Assembly (NCBI GenBank): GCA_036345935.2
Contig: JADWOT020000006.1
Span: 20,662,967 to 20,726,966, forward strand
Length of the DNA stretch: 64,000 nucleotides
Source of the DNA: Taenia hydatigena
Taxonomy: Eukaryota; Platyhelminthes; Cestoda; Cyclophyllidea; Taeniidae
Direction of reading: 5' to 3'
Shown here: positions 1-13,783 of the stretch, piece by piece
Layout of the letters: each line of letters begins with the position of its first letter
How positions within the stretch are numbered: position 1 is the stretch's first letter
The notes under the pieces: generated by a model
Seen by the model: only the letters and a program-made list of their open reading frames with translations
What the model was told of the DNA's origin: nothing
Database searches by the model: none
Program-made: the position numbers and the translations under genes

Positions 1-2317
1 TGACGCCATTTAAAAGAAGTGAGAAACGCACGGCCTGTCGAGTAAGCTACCCAATAGTCGTGGTTTAGTCAATACACCTCACAGACACCTTTTCTTCAGA
101 GTGAACCACGTCGGTGAAAGGCGTTTGGTTGGTGTGCATGTTGACTAAGTTTTCTATAAAGTACCAAAGACATCAAATAAAAGGACTTGCCTTTCCTCAG
201 TCTATGGGGCAAATATTCTTCCCAAAGGGTCACAGTGAATCTCTCTTAGCCTACTCGTCAATTGTTATTACTTGATTTCATGTTGGCGTCGGTTCTGGCA
301 GGACACTCGAATGTGCTAATCAGGTAGAGTTAGGCGTCAAACCAATTCCGCGCTAGTTGGTTCACGAAACGCATTCATGTGATGCAAGCATTTTCCTTCT
401 CCCAACGCTGGACTTGTTAACCGGCAACAGGAAATCAGAAGGCACTTTGAGCAGCTGACACTGAATTCCCTCGAATCGCAAATAGACAAGCAAGCATGGG
501 AGGAAGCCGACTGAGAGGTTGTACGCGTGTCTAGTAAGCCATGTCGATAAGATGGAAACACACAATCACGTCTTAGAGACGATTGGGATAAGTCAACTAA
601 AGGTTGCTCTTTCACAAGCGGATTTCAATTTCACAATTTTATTCCTTCCTCTACTCTCACATTGTCACCTGTTGCCTGCATAAGATACCGCCTCATTAAC
701 TGCACCGGTGATCTAAATCCTACAAGACGTTATAGCATTCACCTTTCCTAGATCCCCCGAGTGATATATTTTCAGGAGCGACTGCATTCGTGATTTTAGT
801 AGACAGATTACTTTTTGACAGAATGTGGGCGGAAACGACTGCTGCGATGATGGCAATGGAATTGCTGTTGAAGGCACATCCAAAATTAAACAATAGTGCA
901 AATAATTTAGCTCCACTTAAACATTTTACCACGCACAAATGCCGCGGTGTAGGGAGGTGCTCTGCTTGAGGTCCACCGGTTCAAAACCTTAAAATCGGTT
1001 GTCCAGCATGTGTTCGTCTTCTAATTTTCTTAAAGGCCTAATTACCTACTACTCTCGTGAAAGCCGACTGAATTACTGCATTAGCATTTCTTTGTAGCCA
1101 TAATTATGCTTGAACTGCAACATTGCCGCACAATGATTGCGTTTCTTTGCTAGACGCTTTCGTCTAAAGGCTTTTTTCGCCTTCTGTTTGGTTGCGGCAG
1201 GGTAGTCCCTTAGTTTGTCCACGGATAGGATGCATCTAGCATAGACAAGGATGCATAAGAGGCTTAAAAGCCGATTTGGAATCCATGCAGAGGAAAGAAA
1301 TGCTCGAATGGGAGAAGTTTAGAAGGCGCGAGGTGACTTGTTTATTCTTCCAAATTTGAAGCATTAGGTTCAGACGTACTAGGGACCCTGTGATGCTGCA
1401 TAATATAGATGCTGCTGGACATAATTTGCCGACCTTCTTCTGTACATCACACACTTCAATCCCAAAACAGTATCAGCTGCAAAACTTAGAGGTGACCAAG
1501 CATTATTTTAGACGCGTTTTCCATTTTACCTACCTTCAGGAGGGGATCCGTGCTTTTACAGCTGGCGTGGACTCTTTTTGAAAGCGCTGCAAATTACACC
1601 ACCCACATGAGTTGGAGTCTTCCAATCCTTCAGCAAAACGCCAGCCCAAACCAAGAAGGAGAAGGATGCGCAACTTAACCCAGTTTGAACTAAATAAGAT
1701 CATAGCGGTCAAGGGGAAAGGAAAGTTGATGCAAATGAGTTAATTTCTCCCAAGTAATAAGTAGTTTATTAAAGGATTTTGCATAGTTTAAACCAAAAAT
1801 CAAAGCTGATATGAAGACATCTATGATCATTTCAATATCTGAATACTAAGTCAACATGCGATGGAGAAAAGGCATCGCCTACTGATGGTTGCATAACAAA
1901 TGCCAAAACTCGCACCAATACATGATAGCTGTTGGTGTAGATGTCACCCATAGAGCAGTGCAGGCCATCGACCTGCGATTTTTGCAACGTCTGCGACAGC
2001 GGTTAAAATGGACCAACAGCTCGGACTATGAGATCATCACCTCCATGCATTGGAAACGGAAGTGCAAATTTCAGCCAGATTCAAAAAGACTTAAATGGGT
2101 GAGCAGTCAGGATTATGCAAGCATGGAGGCAGACGTGATGTGACGAGTTCGAAGTGGTGGTCGTCGTCTCACCTCCTTCTTCCCTACTCAATCAAGGTGT
2201 GGCAGGTGATCTGATGGGCTGCAAGTCGCGTTCAGATCTGATGGTGTGGCGGAATATTTGCCAATTTAGTTGGAAGCAAGTGATGATCGAGTGATCCAAG
2301 TTACGTGCTGCAGCATG
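1..2317. other. No gene recognised
   Basis: Both strands were read. Open frames are short (under about 95 codons), share no recognisable motif and lack the splice or promoter context seen in the genes farther right. I see nothing in this stretch that I can support as a gene. Confidence 0.6.
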
Positions 2318-2506
2318 TCAGTCAGTCAGTCAGTCAGTCAGTCAGTCAGTCAGTCAGTCAGTCAGTCAGTCAGTCAGTCAGTCAGTCAGTCAGTCAGTCA
2401 GTCAGTCAGTCAGTCAGTCAGTCAGTCAGTCAGTCAGTCAGTCAGTCAGTCAGTCAGTCAGTCAGTCAGTCAGTCAGTCAGTCAGTCAGTCAGTCAGTCA
2501 GTCAGT
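2318..2506. repeat. (TCAG)n tetranucleotide microsatellite
   Basis: About 47 uninterrupted copies of TCAG (read from another phase, GTCA or CAGT) run for 189 bp without a visible interruption. The long Ser-Gln-Val open frames across it exist only because the unit contains no stop codon in two frames; they are not genes. Such a pure array is expected to vary in length between individuals. Confidence 0.97.
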
Positions 2507-4416
2507 TGGCTGGCATTGATGCACATATGTGGAAAGCAGGAACGAGAAACCTAAAATGTGCCCTAGTGCGATTGCGCGTCACGTCGATGGAGGCAAGCGA
2601 ATGCATGGGATGATGAATTCTCAAATGAACTGCGTCGTAACGCTCAAGTGTAGGCTATTTTTGTTGTGCAATGGAGACCAATGATGAGTGGGTAGCAGGA
2701 AGTGGGTGCGATTCCAGATGGACCGCTACCTAGGGAGTGTCGAATTTCCCATAGTTTAGTGAGATGATAATACTTGTGAGCAAATGGACCCCTTCCGATG
2801 TGTTTATGGAAGACCTGCTAACAGGCACACAAATCTGCACAAAGCTATTTGCGCTTGATGGGTGGGAGGCTCTTGACGCACACAAAGCATTCTCTCAATG
2901 CTCAAGCAATAGTTTTCGGGTTGGAGTTCACGGGCACTTGAAAGAATGCATCATCACGATTAGAGTATGTACCTATAATGTTGGGAGTGCAAGAAGTCTT
3001 GACTGTCACAGCGTCGCATGGAACGCACTTCGAATGCTACGACACTCACCTGGCAGCACATATGACTGCGCGAGAACTCGGAGGACGTGCAGAAGACTGG
3101 TAGAGCATTTTCATGACCAACTTATGCTCTAATCGAATCAACCAGCATGGTTCGATGTTGCGCGTCCGTCTGCCTTCCCAATCGGTAGGTCGTGGTGACA
3201 GGCTATATCTCTCAACGCAGCAACACTTGCCGGTGTGCACCCATCTGAACGTCGTTTTGTCTGGCGTATGGACCTAACACGGAAGAGAGTATATTGGAGT
3301 CCTTTATCACTGCGAAGGAACATCTGAACTCCTGTGTTTACAGGAAGCATTCTTTGAGCATAGATACAATGTATTGAATAAGCAGACATCCATCGAACTA
3401 AGGGTTCACAATGGAGAATGTGGACAATTCACGACCTCCTTGTCAACTATAATCAGGCGAATAAATAGGTGGAGGATGTCACCAGTCTGCTATTTGGGTG
3501 AAACGTTGTCTTTTTTGTAGTTGACCTTGGACTCACCACTGCTAAGGATTTACAAGAGTTTAATTTATCATGTTCCAAAACTGCTGATATGACAAATGTC
3601 TCAGGATGGGTGGATATCCATGTAGGGACAACACTAGAACATTGTTGCTTAGTAAAGGAAAGTCCAGAGTTTGACTATTGGTTGTCCTCATGCAACGCAT
3701 TTTCTCGCTTCCTTGGCTAGACACTGCATTAAGCGTTCGAAGCTGGACCGATGGTTTTGCATTACAAAGAGACTAGCTGATTGAACAGAACCCCCGGATG
3801 AAATATAAGCCGTGGGCCATCGACCGTGTCGTAACACTCACAGAGCTTTGACACGCACTGAGGCTTGACATGGGGGTTGCATCGTACCACGCTTTACGAA
3901 TAACGCTTTGACCAGCATTAACTAAACCCACCCTCTTGCTGATCCAACACAGTTTCCATTAGTTCATAACCTAACCGACAATACAGTGCCCCAATGTGCC
4001 ATGAAGTGACAATAAATGATGATCAGACACAAACCACCTCATTTTCGCACTGTTGTTTTCACCATCCTCAGGGTAATTCAGCTGTAAGGCTGGTTATATT
4101 GAGTCGTCAGAGGCGTTGTATGCGCATCATGACGTGTAGGTAGAGTGACATGTAGTGACATGCGATCCTCCAAGTATCATCAAGGGTAGAGGACGGCGCT
4201 TTCGTTTAAGCGGAGGGTCAGGCAAGACCCTTCTCCACTGTCTACTTCCACAATAGATAGCATTTTGCAAACTCGTCAATAGTAAGTATGGTTTTGACGT
4301 GGAAGCAGCCATCTGTTCTCTCTCAAACGCACCGCATCGCATTTGAATTGGATCAATCGGTCGTGATTGCAGTTCCACTGACCAGAGTAGGATTGCAGGT
4401 CCTTACGAGGCACTCG
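2507..4416. other. No gene recognised
   Basis: The longest frame is a 122-codon plus-strand ORF at 2764-3132 with no recognisable domain, no TATA box and no splice partner. No RNA gene or repeat of note was seen before the assembly gap. Confidence 0.55.
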
Positions 4417-4516
4417 NNNNNNNNNNNNNNNNNNNNNNNNNNNNNNNNNNNNNNNNNNNNNNNNNNNNNNNNNNNNNNNNNNNNNNNNNNNNNNNNNNNN
4501 NNNNNNNNNNNNNNNN
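4417..4516. other. Assembly gap of 100 N
   Basis: Exactly 100 undetermined bases. The round length suggests a placeholder of unknown true size, so distance across this point is unreliable. Any frame crossing it is an artefact. Confidence 0.99.
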
Positions 4517-7500
4517 CCTCGTAATACATAAACTCCGGCAATTTACTATGCTGTGGTAATGTGAGTGTACACCGCTCCGAATATTTATCAGCCAACTCTT
4601 CCAAATCTAGACTGTATACCTTAAAAAGTACAATAAGTTAATTTTAAAATTCAAATATGAAGGGACAGAAGTGATTCAAGGCATCCAGCTTAGGTAAAGG
4701 CAAAATTAAGACTCATTGCTTTACTGCATTAACGAAAAACATACCAGTTCATTCATGTCTGAGGCAGGAGGGTTTACGCTCGCACGTATGTTATTAAGAT
4801 ATTCTATGACTTGATTGCGTTCTTCCACTAACAGCTTATCAGAAGCAACCAGTGTTATCAAAAACACAATGCAGATAGACACGATCATTCTGTCTAAAAA
4901 GGGAATCAGAGTAAGCAGTCGTTCTGATCCACCTCAAGGTGGTTTGAAAACTCACAGCTCTACCACAACTGATGAAAAATACACAAACACACGTGTGGTA
5001 TATATAATTGTGGTTGCTCTTACGAACCTCCCACTTGCGTTTGAGCACTTTCCATGAACCTGTCATCTAACGCCATTAGGCGGTTGATGGGACGTATCAG
5101 GTGAGACAGGTGAGAATTGAGTGTGTGGGCGAGATAGCGCACCATGGATAGAAGGGATTGAGGAGGAGCCATGTGCATCAACATGTGAAGAGCTTTTGAA
5201 TGCATTTTCTAACAGTTACATGTCCCATTACCGTGGGGCTTAATATAAGATTTGGCTGGTGAAACCTTGAAGATGGTGCACCTAAATGCGCTGATGAGAT
5301 ACTTGGCAATATCTTAAAGCGAACAAGACAATGCCTACCGCATTCTTCATTAGCAATCAGTTACGCCTAGCATAAATCAGTCAAAACAAGTCGATGCTGT
5401 CATGGTAAAGGATATATTTTGCTAAATAAGAGCGAGTGGACTTGGTTCGAATTCGCTTCCTTTCATTGGCGCACACGAAAACTAACAAATTGATAGAGGG
5501 GAGTTGCTTACTCAAAGGGTAAAATTACCAATAAAGGATATGCGATTCCGATGGGCGGCTCTAGTTAGCAGCTTTATTGTGTCTTATCACCAACTACGCC
5601 ATTACACTAGTAAAAGCGCCTTGATTATCGTATCCGATAGACCTAAAATTACACCACCATACATTCTACCATAAAATCGTGGTCGTAAATCGTGCTTTGT
5701 GTATTCAGGATTGGAACCTGCTACAGAGAGATATCAGCCTAACTTACATAGGCCAATGTTGTGGAATGTGGACTTTTAGCACTGACAAATGAGGCGCAAA
5801 CATAATGCAACTGTAAGCTCAGTCCTTAATGCTTTGCCAAATTGAACACTTATATTTTGCTTTCAAAGTTCATGACTGCGGATGATGGACCGAGAATGTG
5901 AACTCGTAAACGTAGTCCCTACAACGCATCGCAGATCTCACTGGATGTATTGGCACTGTCCACCGAATCGTGTGCATGCAGCCCTTCTTAATGTCGCACT
6001 TTAACAGTTTACCACATTATGGGAGTTGAAACCAGTCATGTCAGCAAGCATGGCCCACAATTTGGAAAAGCCTGCATTCGACACAATTGGAAAATAGGGG
6101 CGTTTTACAGACAAACTCAAGGCAATCCCAATAAAGGACTTCCATGAATACAAGTTCGTCTATTTCATCTCCACATTGAAGTATTCGACAGTCCACTCAT
6201 CCCGACTCTCAAGTGTACACCTTAGTAAGTAGTTATGTGAGCGCCACCAATCATCGTGTAAGCATATAGTTGATTCGGTACGATCCACTCTGATGTGCCA
6301 GCTGTAATGCCTTTGATGATGTGGTCTTGAGGGCCGCAATTCCACACGAGTGTAACTTAATTAAATCCACGCCCTTTCCACTGCCAACGCACACATCTTG
6401 ATTCGAGACATTTCACTAGTGCACACCTGCATCATGGCTGGTACTGCTCCAACCATGTAGCGCATAATTATCACCAAATTTAATAACAACTCTAGCATTC
6501 CTACAGACACGCGTCAATGGTTGCCAGTAAATACATTGGTGGTAGCATCAGATGCAACTTCCGGCGTGTGGTGCTCGTTGTTGGGGCTTCTAAAATGGTA
6601 TTACTAAAGCCTGCCACAGTGGTAGGGAGGAAATGCGCTATGAAAGTGGGGATCAGCAAAGTGGTGTGCCAACATCAGGTAGCACAGCCAATAATGCGAC
6701 AGTCACTTGCGTCATCTGGCACGCACACAGCCTTACCGAAGCAGATTACTGACTGTCAAATGTGTTTGATCTAATCCTACACACTCGAGATTCTCTCTAC
6801 CTCTTCCATCACACAATAGGCTTATCAAAACAGATTTACCGACTTTCAAGTGTGTTTGATGTAATTCTACCCACTCGAGATTCCGTCGACCAATAAGAAG
6901 ACCATGTGGTGTTGTTTTCATGGTGATGTCTATTTGATTAATGCAGGAGCCATCTTCCCCCTTGATGAGACAGGAGTCTTTGAAGACACCGATTGTGCAA
7001 CTGCTCTTTGTATTGCTTTCGTTTGGTAGAGGGAAAAACAAGTTGTGTATAACTGACTGTAGCGTTATATTACTCAAATACGCCTTCTCTGCACCACTGG
7101 ATGTGGCAAGGAATAAATTGGAATGAAATTACAAGCATGGGATAGATGCACAATTTGTGGATGGGGATGATTAGCTAAATATTTCTAGATTGTCGTGCCA
7201 TGGAGCATAAGGAATCCGTTGAGCCATCTAGCCTTCGCTCCATATTTATCACTTACCCAAATTATTTGACGACGTTAAAGCACAGTTTGTTCCACTCAGG
7301 TATTCTCCACTTCGCTACTGCCCATTTCCACGCTAGGTCGTGGGATGCAAGTGAGATGCTCGGGTAAATTCTCTTCCCGCTGAATCTTTTAAAGTTACAG
7401 TTAAGCTTTCTGAGTGCACTCCATGAATCCACCCCACTAACTATTGAAATTTGGTGAGGTGCATCACAAATCTTCCATTATCATGATAAATAGCTGTAAG

Positions 7501-10500
7501 GGACGATGCCTTCGTTGCTAAACAAATTTGAACGGCATTTTAGAGCAAGGGAACGTTGTCGTAATTTGGCATCGCCTAATCAATGTGTAATTTGCCCATA
7601 AAAGATATGCGATTCTGACCTGCGGTTGTATTCAACGGCCGCCTTTGTGTCTTACTCGCAGAAGCGCATATCGGATGGGCACGCGTGTTGGATGAAACAG
7701 TACCTCTCGTTGACAACCAAAATGACAAATTAACATCCAAGGGACGCACCGTCAGCAACATTCGTAATGATTGTCACCTATTTTAGGGATATAAATGAAG
7801 ACACTACTTCCCTTTACACCACCCTACTTCAGTCTACTTTTGTTCATTCCATTTTGCTTTATCTAACTGCATTCGGTGATGAAGATGGTCGTTGGTGGTA
7901 GAGGCCATAAAATCCACAACAACAGCAGTGCGCTCGTACACCTCTACACTCCTCCATTAAGTGTTCTCACATTAGCCATTGTGACCCAATAATTTACCTG
8001 GTTGCACCACCCATTCACTTGATCGTGTGGACACCCATTTACTTCATGATTATCAACACCAGTGTCACCTCATCGTGACACGCACTTTGTAATGATAGCC
8101 CACCAAGGACTCCCTTTAATCGCCACATCATTCTGTCCAGTACTACTATACCGAACAAATGCCAAGCGTTTTGGCATCCATAATGCAAACGCCACTTAAA
8201 CCAAACTAACAATCACCCAGATTACTATATCATTTAAGCATTTAAGCATTTAAGCAGTGCACACTTGGTGGGTTGGATATTTTCTGCTCGACAGCTAGGC
8301 AACAAAGGCGTGAACTCAAGTTAAGGGTCTAAATAAATCCATGCACATTCCTCTCAACATGTCGAGGACGTAAGCTGTACTGGTGAGTCAAAGGGAACAT
8401 CCAGTTGTTTTCTATGCCCATGGGAACGCAGGGAAGGCAGGTGACATCGACTGATGGATTTGACGGTAGTATGCTTTTCCGTTTGTTGAGGCACAAGTCA
8501 TCGAAGCATCTGTAGACACGCGTGGAAAGTCTAAAGCAGAACTTACACACTTGTAGTTGATGCCATGTCTCGTGCTAGCATCGTTTTCCGAGAACAATTT
8601 GAGAGGGCAGCATCATGCCGCGACACATAGTCGAAGTTTGAATACTTAAACCACTACACTCAATATTAGGTCAAAAAATGCGTCGATGGAAATTTCTATA
8701 TCATTGCTCAAGTAGAAAGTAAACTGATCGGGATGAGCACGCATGTGATAAGATAGGTAAGTGGGTAGAATTCCGAAGAATTGGGGCGTATTCGAATACT
8801 TCTGACAGCCGGCAACAAAGACGCTTGAGATGCGGATGACATAAGTGTGATTTATCAAACCTCAACACACCTTTGACATCAGTAGTGGCGCTTTAATGCC
8901 TCTTGAAAAATGTGTGCATCAAAGGGCGCAGCTTACGCTTACTCAGCACAGCATCCCTTAAGCTGCTGTAGCTAACATTTACACCTTGTTCGTATGTTTT
9001 AGCCGAAGTCACGCGTGGCCAAGGAAGAACGCTAAAATAATGCTTCACAATCGGTCCAAATGATCGTTTTAGTGTCACCTACTGCATTTCGTTGCATGTT
9101 GGGCTGCAAATGCAGAACAATCAAGCTAAAAACGGAGATCATTCGTTTAAAAGAATGGAATGGAGTTGTGACATTCCGCAAAGTGATGAGCTTGAACAAT
9201 CTTGCATTAGGTCTAACTGCTTCTCCCAATGTCACTGTAATTAGCAAGTAAGTTGTCGACAGAGAGATGGCAAATGGATTGTCCTTCTAGGCATGCATAT
9301 TTGCTTGATGTTGCTTTTCCATTCCCTCCTCTTTCCTCCGTAATGCAGCATCTTCGACAGTTACGTCTGCTAGATACATGATCCAGCATATCGTCTGGCT
9401 GCTGCTACAGCAACTACTCTTCCTCGCAGTTTATCTGTTGTGGATCACTTTGTTCTAGTTGGTACCACTGACTGTGAGTAAACTGAACCACACTGTACTC
9501 ACATTCGCTTTCATGCGTCAACATTTCAGGTAATTACGAGACAGTCAACCGATGCTGCAAATATGTGGATTTGTGAGTGAAAATTCAAGCGAGTCTATAG
9601 AGAACGCATGATTGTCTCGTTGAAGTAAAATTAGTTAAGGTTATCGAAGTGTGTACTGACACGCAAGGGTGTTGAGAAAAATGGTAAGTCTACCATATTG
9701 GTGATAGTAGTAGCGGTTGCTGTGCCAGCAGCCTTAAGTTTGTCGAAAATTGGGTGAATTAAAGTGCAGTAACAATCACTAACTCAACATGACCTCACTT
9801 GAACCATATAAAGTCGTGATCTATCAAACCAAAGAGAAGGAGTAAGCCCTTGCAGATAGGTGAAGCATTATCAAGAACTTGAGCCACTGTGCGCAATACG
9901 TGCATCTTTAGTCGTGATTTGGATACCTACCACAGCGCTGCCCTCGCACAACACATTCGAGAAGGATTAATTTTGAAACATGACTCAGTAACCGCTGGTC
10001 GCATCAAAGAAACGGCTGGATTGCAGTCGAATTCGCTCCAGCGTCTCTTTCATACGATGCTCTTGGTCAAGTATGCGATCAGTGTCAGACATGATTAGAC
10101 GCCACTAATTCCTGAACAGGAATATTGGCTCCGACTAAGTAAAGCATTTTGAATGGGTTTGGTTGAAAACATTGGCATCTTCCGCACACTTTGCGATTCA
10201 GCTGCAGTGACATCTTTTGCGCACTAAAAACGCAGAAGCAGAAAGTGTGGGACTCAAGAATGTCCTTCAAGGAAGCGAAATGTAGTGTTTGTATTACTCA
10301 AATTATCTTCATCTCCCAAAATGCGAACAATGTAATAAAACATAAGTTAAGAAATAAGGAATTATGATACCTGTTGTTTTGGGAATTCTGCTGTGAAAGT
10401 TGTGAATCATGGGTTTATGCAGTTGTTTTGAAGAAGAAAATAAATGAAAATCGGTGCCTAGGTTGCTTGACCAATAAAGTGAGCAACTTTGTTTTAAGCC

Positions 10501-11629
10501 TTTAATTCTACCCTATGTGCTCTATTGACACTGACATGGACTGAATTTCTCTCCAACAATTAATTACGTAGACTAATTTTAGAAGGAGTAATCATTATTT
10601 TTATAGGAATATAAACAGGTCGGTAAGGTTCACAGTAAAATTGGGGGTAATCCTTGGACTGAAGCTGTCAATTCAGAGGGTACATGTGCCTAGTTTGACA
10701 CAAAGCCTCTACCTCTAAAGCTTATGAAATTCAGATAATGTTGGATCATCCTAAATCCTACTTTTAACAGCTTCCAACAGTTTTTGCTTAAGGACATACC
10801 TAGGGATTGGGAGTATTGTCAGATATAATGTGGATGAGATTGAGGCATCACGATCCTTGAAGCGGTTCATTGAGTTATCTGGAGGCCTCTTAAACCAATT
10901 CATCATTAGGAAAACGGTGGCGCGGAGACGTGATACGTTTATCTTAGATGTAAAGGAGGAACGAGGCTCAAGGTTCCGGATCTAGTTGGGATACATTCGT
11001 ACAAAGTAGTGCAATTCATTCCGAAAATATTCTTCGCATGGAAAATGGGTGGGAGCGGGATGGAACAGATGAACAGTGGTAGCATTAAAGTTTTAAATAC
11101 CCGTCTTTCATTTTAACACTTAGGATTGCGATAAATTTACTACTTTTCAAACTTGCCTCGATAGGTTTATGCGAAATCTGGGCTTTCAAATTGTTTCGTC
11201 ATGGAAAAGCAGCTTATTGACAAGTAGCAAAAGAAACCACATCCTCATCCATGTGAGCACTTTCCATGCTGTTCAGTCGGGACAGTGTCTTTCACGCACC
11301 GCTTTCCAAATGGATTCCATTTTGGCCACCTATTGCGAGGGCATTCGTTAAGCTGCCAAATAATTTGCTATCAATTTAAATAACCTTCAAATTAAAGGTA
11401 ATTACTCAAAAAACTAACTCAGAATGTAATATGTGTCGACTGATGTTGTTGACTAAAGCGTCTGCTAATTAGAAGGACACATTGAAGTTACCAAAGCGCT
11501 TATTAAAATAGGCGGCACACGAAAACAATTGCACTATGCATTCCATTTAAAATTTAAAAAAAAATTCCAACCTATTAAGTCGAAATCGACACGTCAGGAG
11601 AAATAGCAGCTGTCTCAATGGAGGCAGCG
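4517..11629. other. Long gene-poor stretch
   Basis: No frame longer than about 115 codons and no recognisable protein motif was found on either strand. TATA-like strings occur near 7789 and 9807 without a convincing downstream coding exon. A weakly similar pair of segments is visible near 5520-5600 and 7590-7670 (both contain AAAGGATATGCGATTC or a close variant), hinting at an old dispersed repeat. Confidence 0.5.
8232..8255. repeat. Three copies of ATTTAAGC
   Basis: A perfect 8-bp direct repeat present three times in a row. It is short and no function is evident. Confidence 0.85.
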
Positions 11630-12574
11630 CGCAAGTGCAACTCTTCCTATTAAGCAGCCTCTCTTGCCATATTCCAGAAATTACGAGTTAGAAGGTGTCG
11701 CGACGTAGACCTGTTTTAAAGGCAAACTCAGTAAACAAGCATCATGATTTGCAAGGATACTTAACCCTCGCTAACGCCAACCGTTCCCTCTGCAAAATTT
11801 CCAACTATTGTAGGGGTTGGCATATAAAAATCTCGACACATAAAATCAAGGAGCCTTGCTAATAGCGCCGATTTGTCAAGAACAATTCAAATTTTGCGTA
11901 ACACTGCTATATTCGCTAGTGTTTGGCAATAATGCTACAATATACGGCAATTTGCAAATCATTTGAAGACTCGCATGCTACTTGCCTGTAATGGGTAGAT
12001 GTTGCATCAACGCCACCCAAAACTGAGATGCGTAAAATGCACTCAGGTTTCCCTGAAGCATAAAACAGCCTGCAGTGACCACGTATATCAGAAGTGATTT
12101 CCCACATCCTCCTTGCAGTGCTTCGATGACTAAATTGCTGCGTCGGTTGAGGCTTCTGCCAGGATGCTACAAAATAACATTCCCAGCACGAGAAGTAAGA
12201 AGTCATTTACGATGGTAGCTAGATGTGCGTCGAGTAGCTTCGCGGAACCGGAATCTCGCACAAGTTTCGTCGTTGTCCGATGCAACCGTGTTCCAAACAA
12301 CAAAATCAAGTAATTACCTGTGGTCGACACCTCAAGTGTAAATGTTGAGTCTTATTCTAGCCATTGTTTCGAGTTTGGCAGTTTCAAGTTCTACTGCAGA
12401 CACGATTGCTTCACTGGCTGTTGTTGGGTCGACAACTCAAACCTCAAATATATGCTTCATCCTTCAGCCTCTTGTGCCCAACCACCAGTGGTGGAGTCGA
12501 TTTTCTACCTTCTACTACGGATACATTCGTTTAATCTCATTTGTACAGTCTGAGCATTTTAGTCTCGCGTGTGA
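11630..12574 (+). repeat. Near-identical ~945-bp duplicated segment, copy 1
   Basis: This block matches 22141-23087 almost base for base at a constant offset of 10513, with only a few differences (for example TCTGAGCATT here and TCTGATCATT in the other copy). It starts inside CTCTTCCTATTAA and ends after CGCGTGTGA. It holds a TATA-like CATATAAAAATC (about 11820), a plus-strand frame from 12342 that begins with a signal-peptide-like stretch (MLSLILAIVSSLAVSSS), and a 66-codon minus-strand frame (12130-12330) with a hydrophobic end. Because the copies are nearly identical, conserved frames here carry no evolutionary evidence for coding. Confidence 0.93.
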
Positions 12575-13386
12575 TTTTGAAGGTGAAAGTGCCAAGCGAT
12601 GACTGTGCATTTGTGCAGCTGTTGGATGGGACAGGAGCGAGCGAATACGACACAAACACACAGTTGGCGTCTGCCCGCATGGAAAGATCCGTTCACCTTA
12701 GGACAACAAATAAGAATCGCAAGTTCAACAGAGTGATGATAGTGCTGTACCGTCATCTTTTTCCTCCTCATGGCCAAATCCAAAGCTGTTTATAGCAGTC
12801 TGGGATTGAGTAGAGACGGCTGAAGATGTTATGTGTAGGACAGAATTTATTCAATCCATTTCTTGTTGGGTGTGCGTTGTTACTCGTGGTTACAAAATTG
12901 TAATTGTGGTGCTTTTGATCGTGTACCCGAATCCGTCTGCGATTAAAGGGTGTTCTGACATTTGATGCTGCTCAATTCTCTGTGATTTTCACATCTGTCG
13001 TAAAACCATGCTGTTGAAACACGCACGGCACTTGCTTTGGTGGACATTATGCATTTCGATTCCAATTAGCTCGCAACCTTCACAATTTAGTGTAAATCTA
13101 CTACAACATCGACATCATAAAATGCAGTTCATCGAATTGTAGATTGCAAGTCTTACATTAGCCATCAACGAAACAGCATCATTATTTTACCTGGTGAACT
13201 AAATGCAACCGTATTTCGATGATGCGATCAATTGCCAACAGAGAATAACCGTAAATACATGGAATATATTTATAAAATAAATGGATTCGAGGACTTCATC
13301 AAAGGTGGTTAGATGAGTATACTGATGGGAGACCAGACGATAGATAGAGAACAGGTCAAGCATGTTAGGATTTGGGGGAGCACGCA

Positions 13387-13529
13387 CTAGTTAATGGCAA
13401 GAAAGAGAGCACCGAGCAGTGGAAGTGGAGCGTACAGTAAAATGGCGGACATTTTGGAGGTCGCCTTTGCCTGGTGGCTTGAGTTGTAGAAGTAGTGGTT
13501 ATTGAGGTGTTCCTCGCTGTTTTTGTTTC
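13387..13529 (-). pseudogene. Detached GPI-tail remnant of the left paralog
   Basis: Immediately after the TAA stop of the 67-residue gene upstream, the same frame goes on to read a Thr/Ser-rich stretch ending in TTSTTQATR, which matches the right paralog. A single missing base near 13469 (CTTTGCC here, CTTTGGCC at 25.37 kb) then shifts the frame, after which the tail MSAILLYAPLPLLGALFLAI and its stop TAG are still almost unchanged. The ancestral protein therefore probably ended in a GPI-type signal that this copy can no longer make. Confidence 0.8.
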
Positions 13530-13733
13530 TTAAGCCTCTATGATTGTCTCATCATCCGTTACGGGTTGACCGTCCAGAAAAATTACCGGATTTGTTGGTT
13601 CTTCATTATTGTTGACATTCGGCTCCTTCGTTATTGGGTAGCCATCTAGAAAAATAGGTTGTGGTTGTTCGTCTCCATTGGCAATCACAAGGGCAGCAAG
13701 TGTGAGCACAATATATGCTTTAAAGCATTCCAT
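13530..13733 (-). CDS. Small secreted protein, truncated paralog of the glycine-rich GPI protein
   Basis: 67 residues from ATG at 13733. The start MECFKAYIVLTLAALVIANG is a clear signal peptide that nearly matches the right paralog (MECVKACIILTLAALLLAG). The mature part is short and acidic, with a tandem motif PIFLDGYPIT and VIFLDGQPVT. It has no glycine repeats, so only the ends and flanks of the two paralogs are related. A TATA box lies about 42 bp upstream. A TAA stop removes the former Thr-rich stalk and GPI signal, which persist downstream out of use. The product would be freely secreted if expressed; alternatively this is a decaying pseudogene. Function is unknown. The ATG is preferred over in-frame GTG codons upstream. 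Confidence 0.65.
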   Translation of the reverse strand: MECFKAYIVLTLAALVIANGDEQPQPIFLDGYPITKEPNVNNNEEPTNPVIFLDGQPVTDDETIIEA

Positions 13734-13774
13734 GATGGGCCTGATTTCCACTTGCCCGAACTAGCTATCTCCCT

Positions 13775-13783
13775 GCTTTTATA
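13775..13783 (-). promoter_or_regulatory. TATA box (TATAAAAGC)
   Basis: On the minus strand the string GCTATAAAAGC lies about 42 bp before the ATG at 13733. The same sequence at nearly the same distance precedes the paralog at 26.34 kb, so the core promoter was duplicated with the gene. Confidence 0.75.

Noticed and set aside
2270..2613. Ser-Gln-Val repeat ORFs
   Set aside because: Direct translation of the TCAG microsatellite with no gene context.
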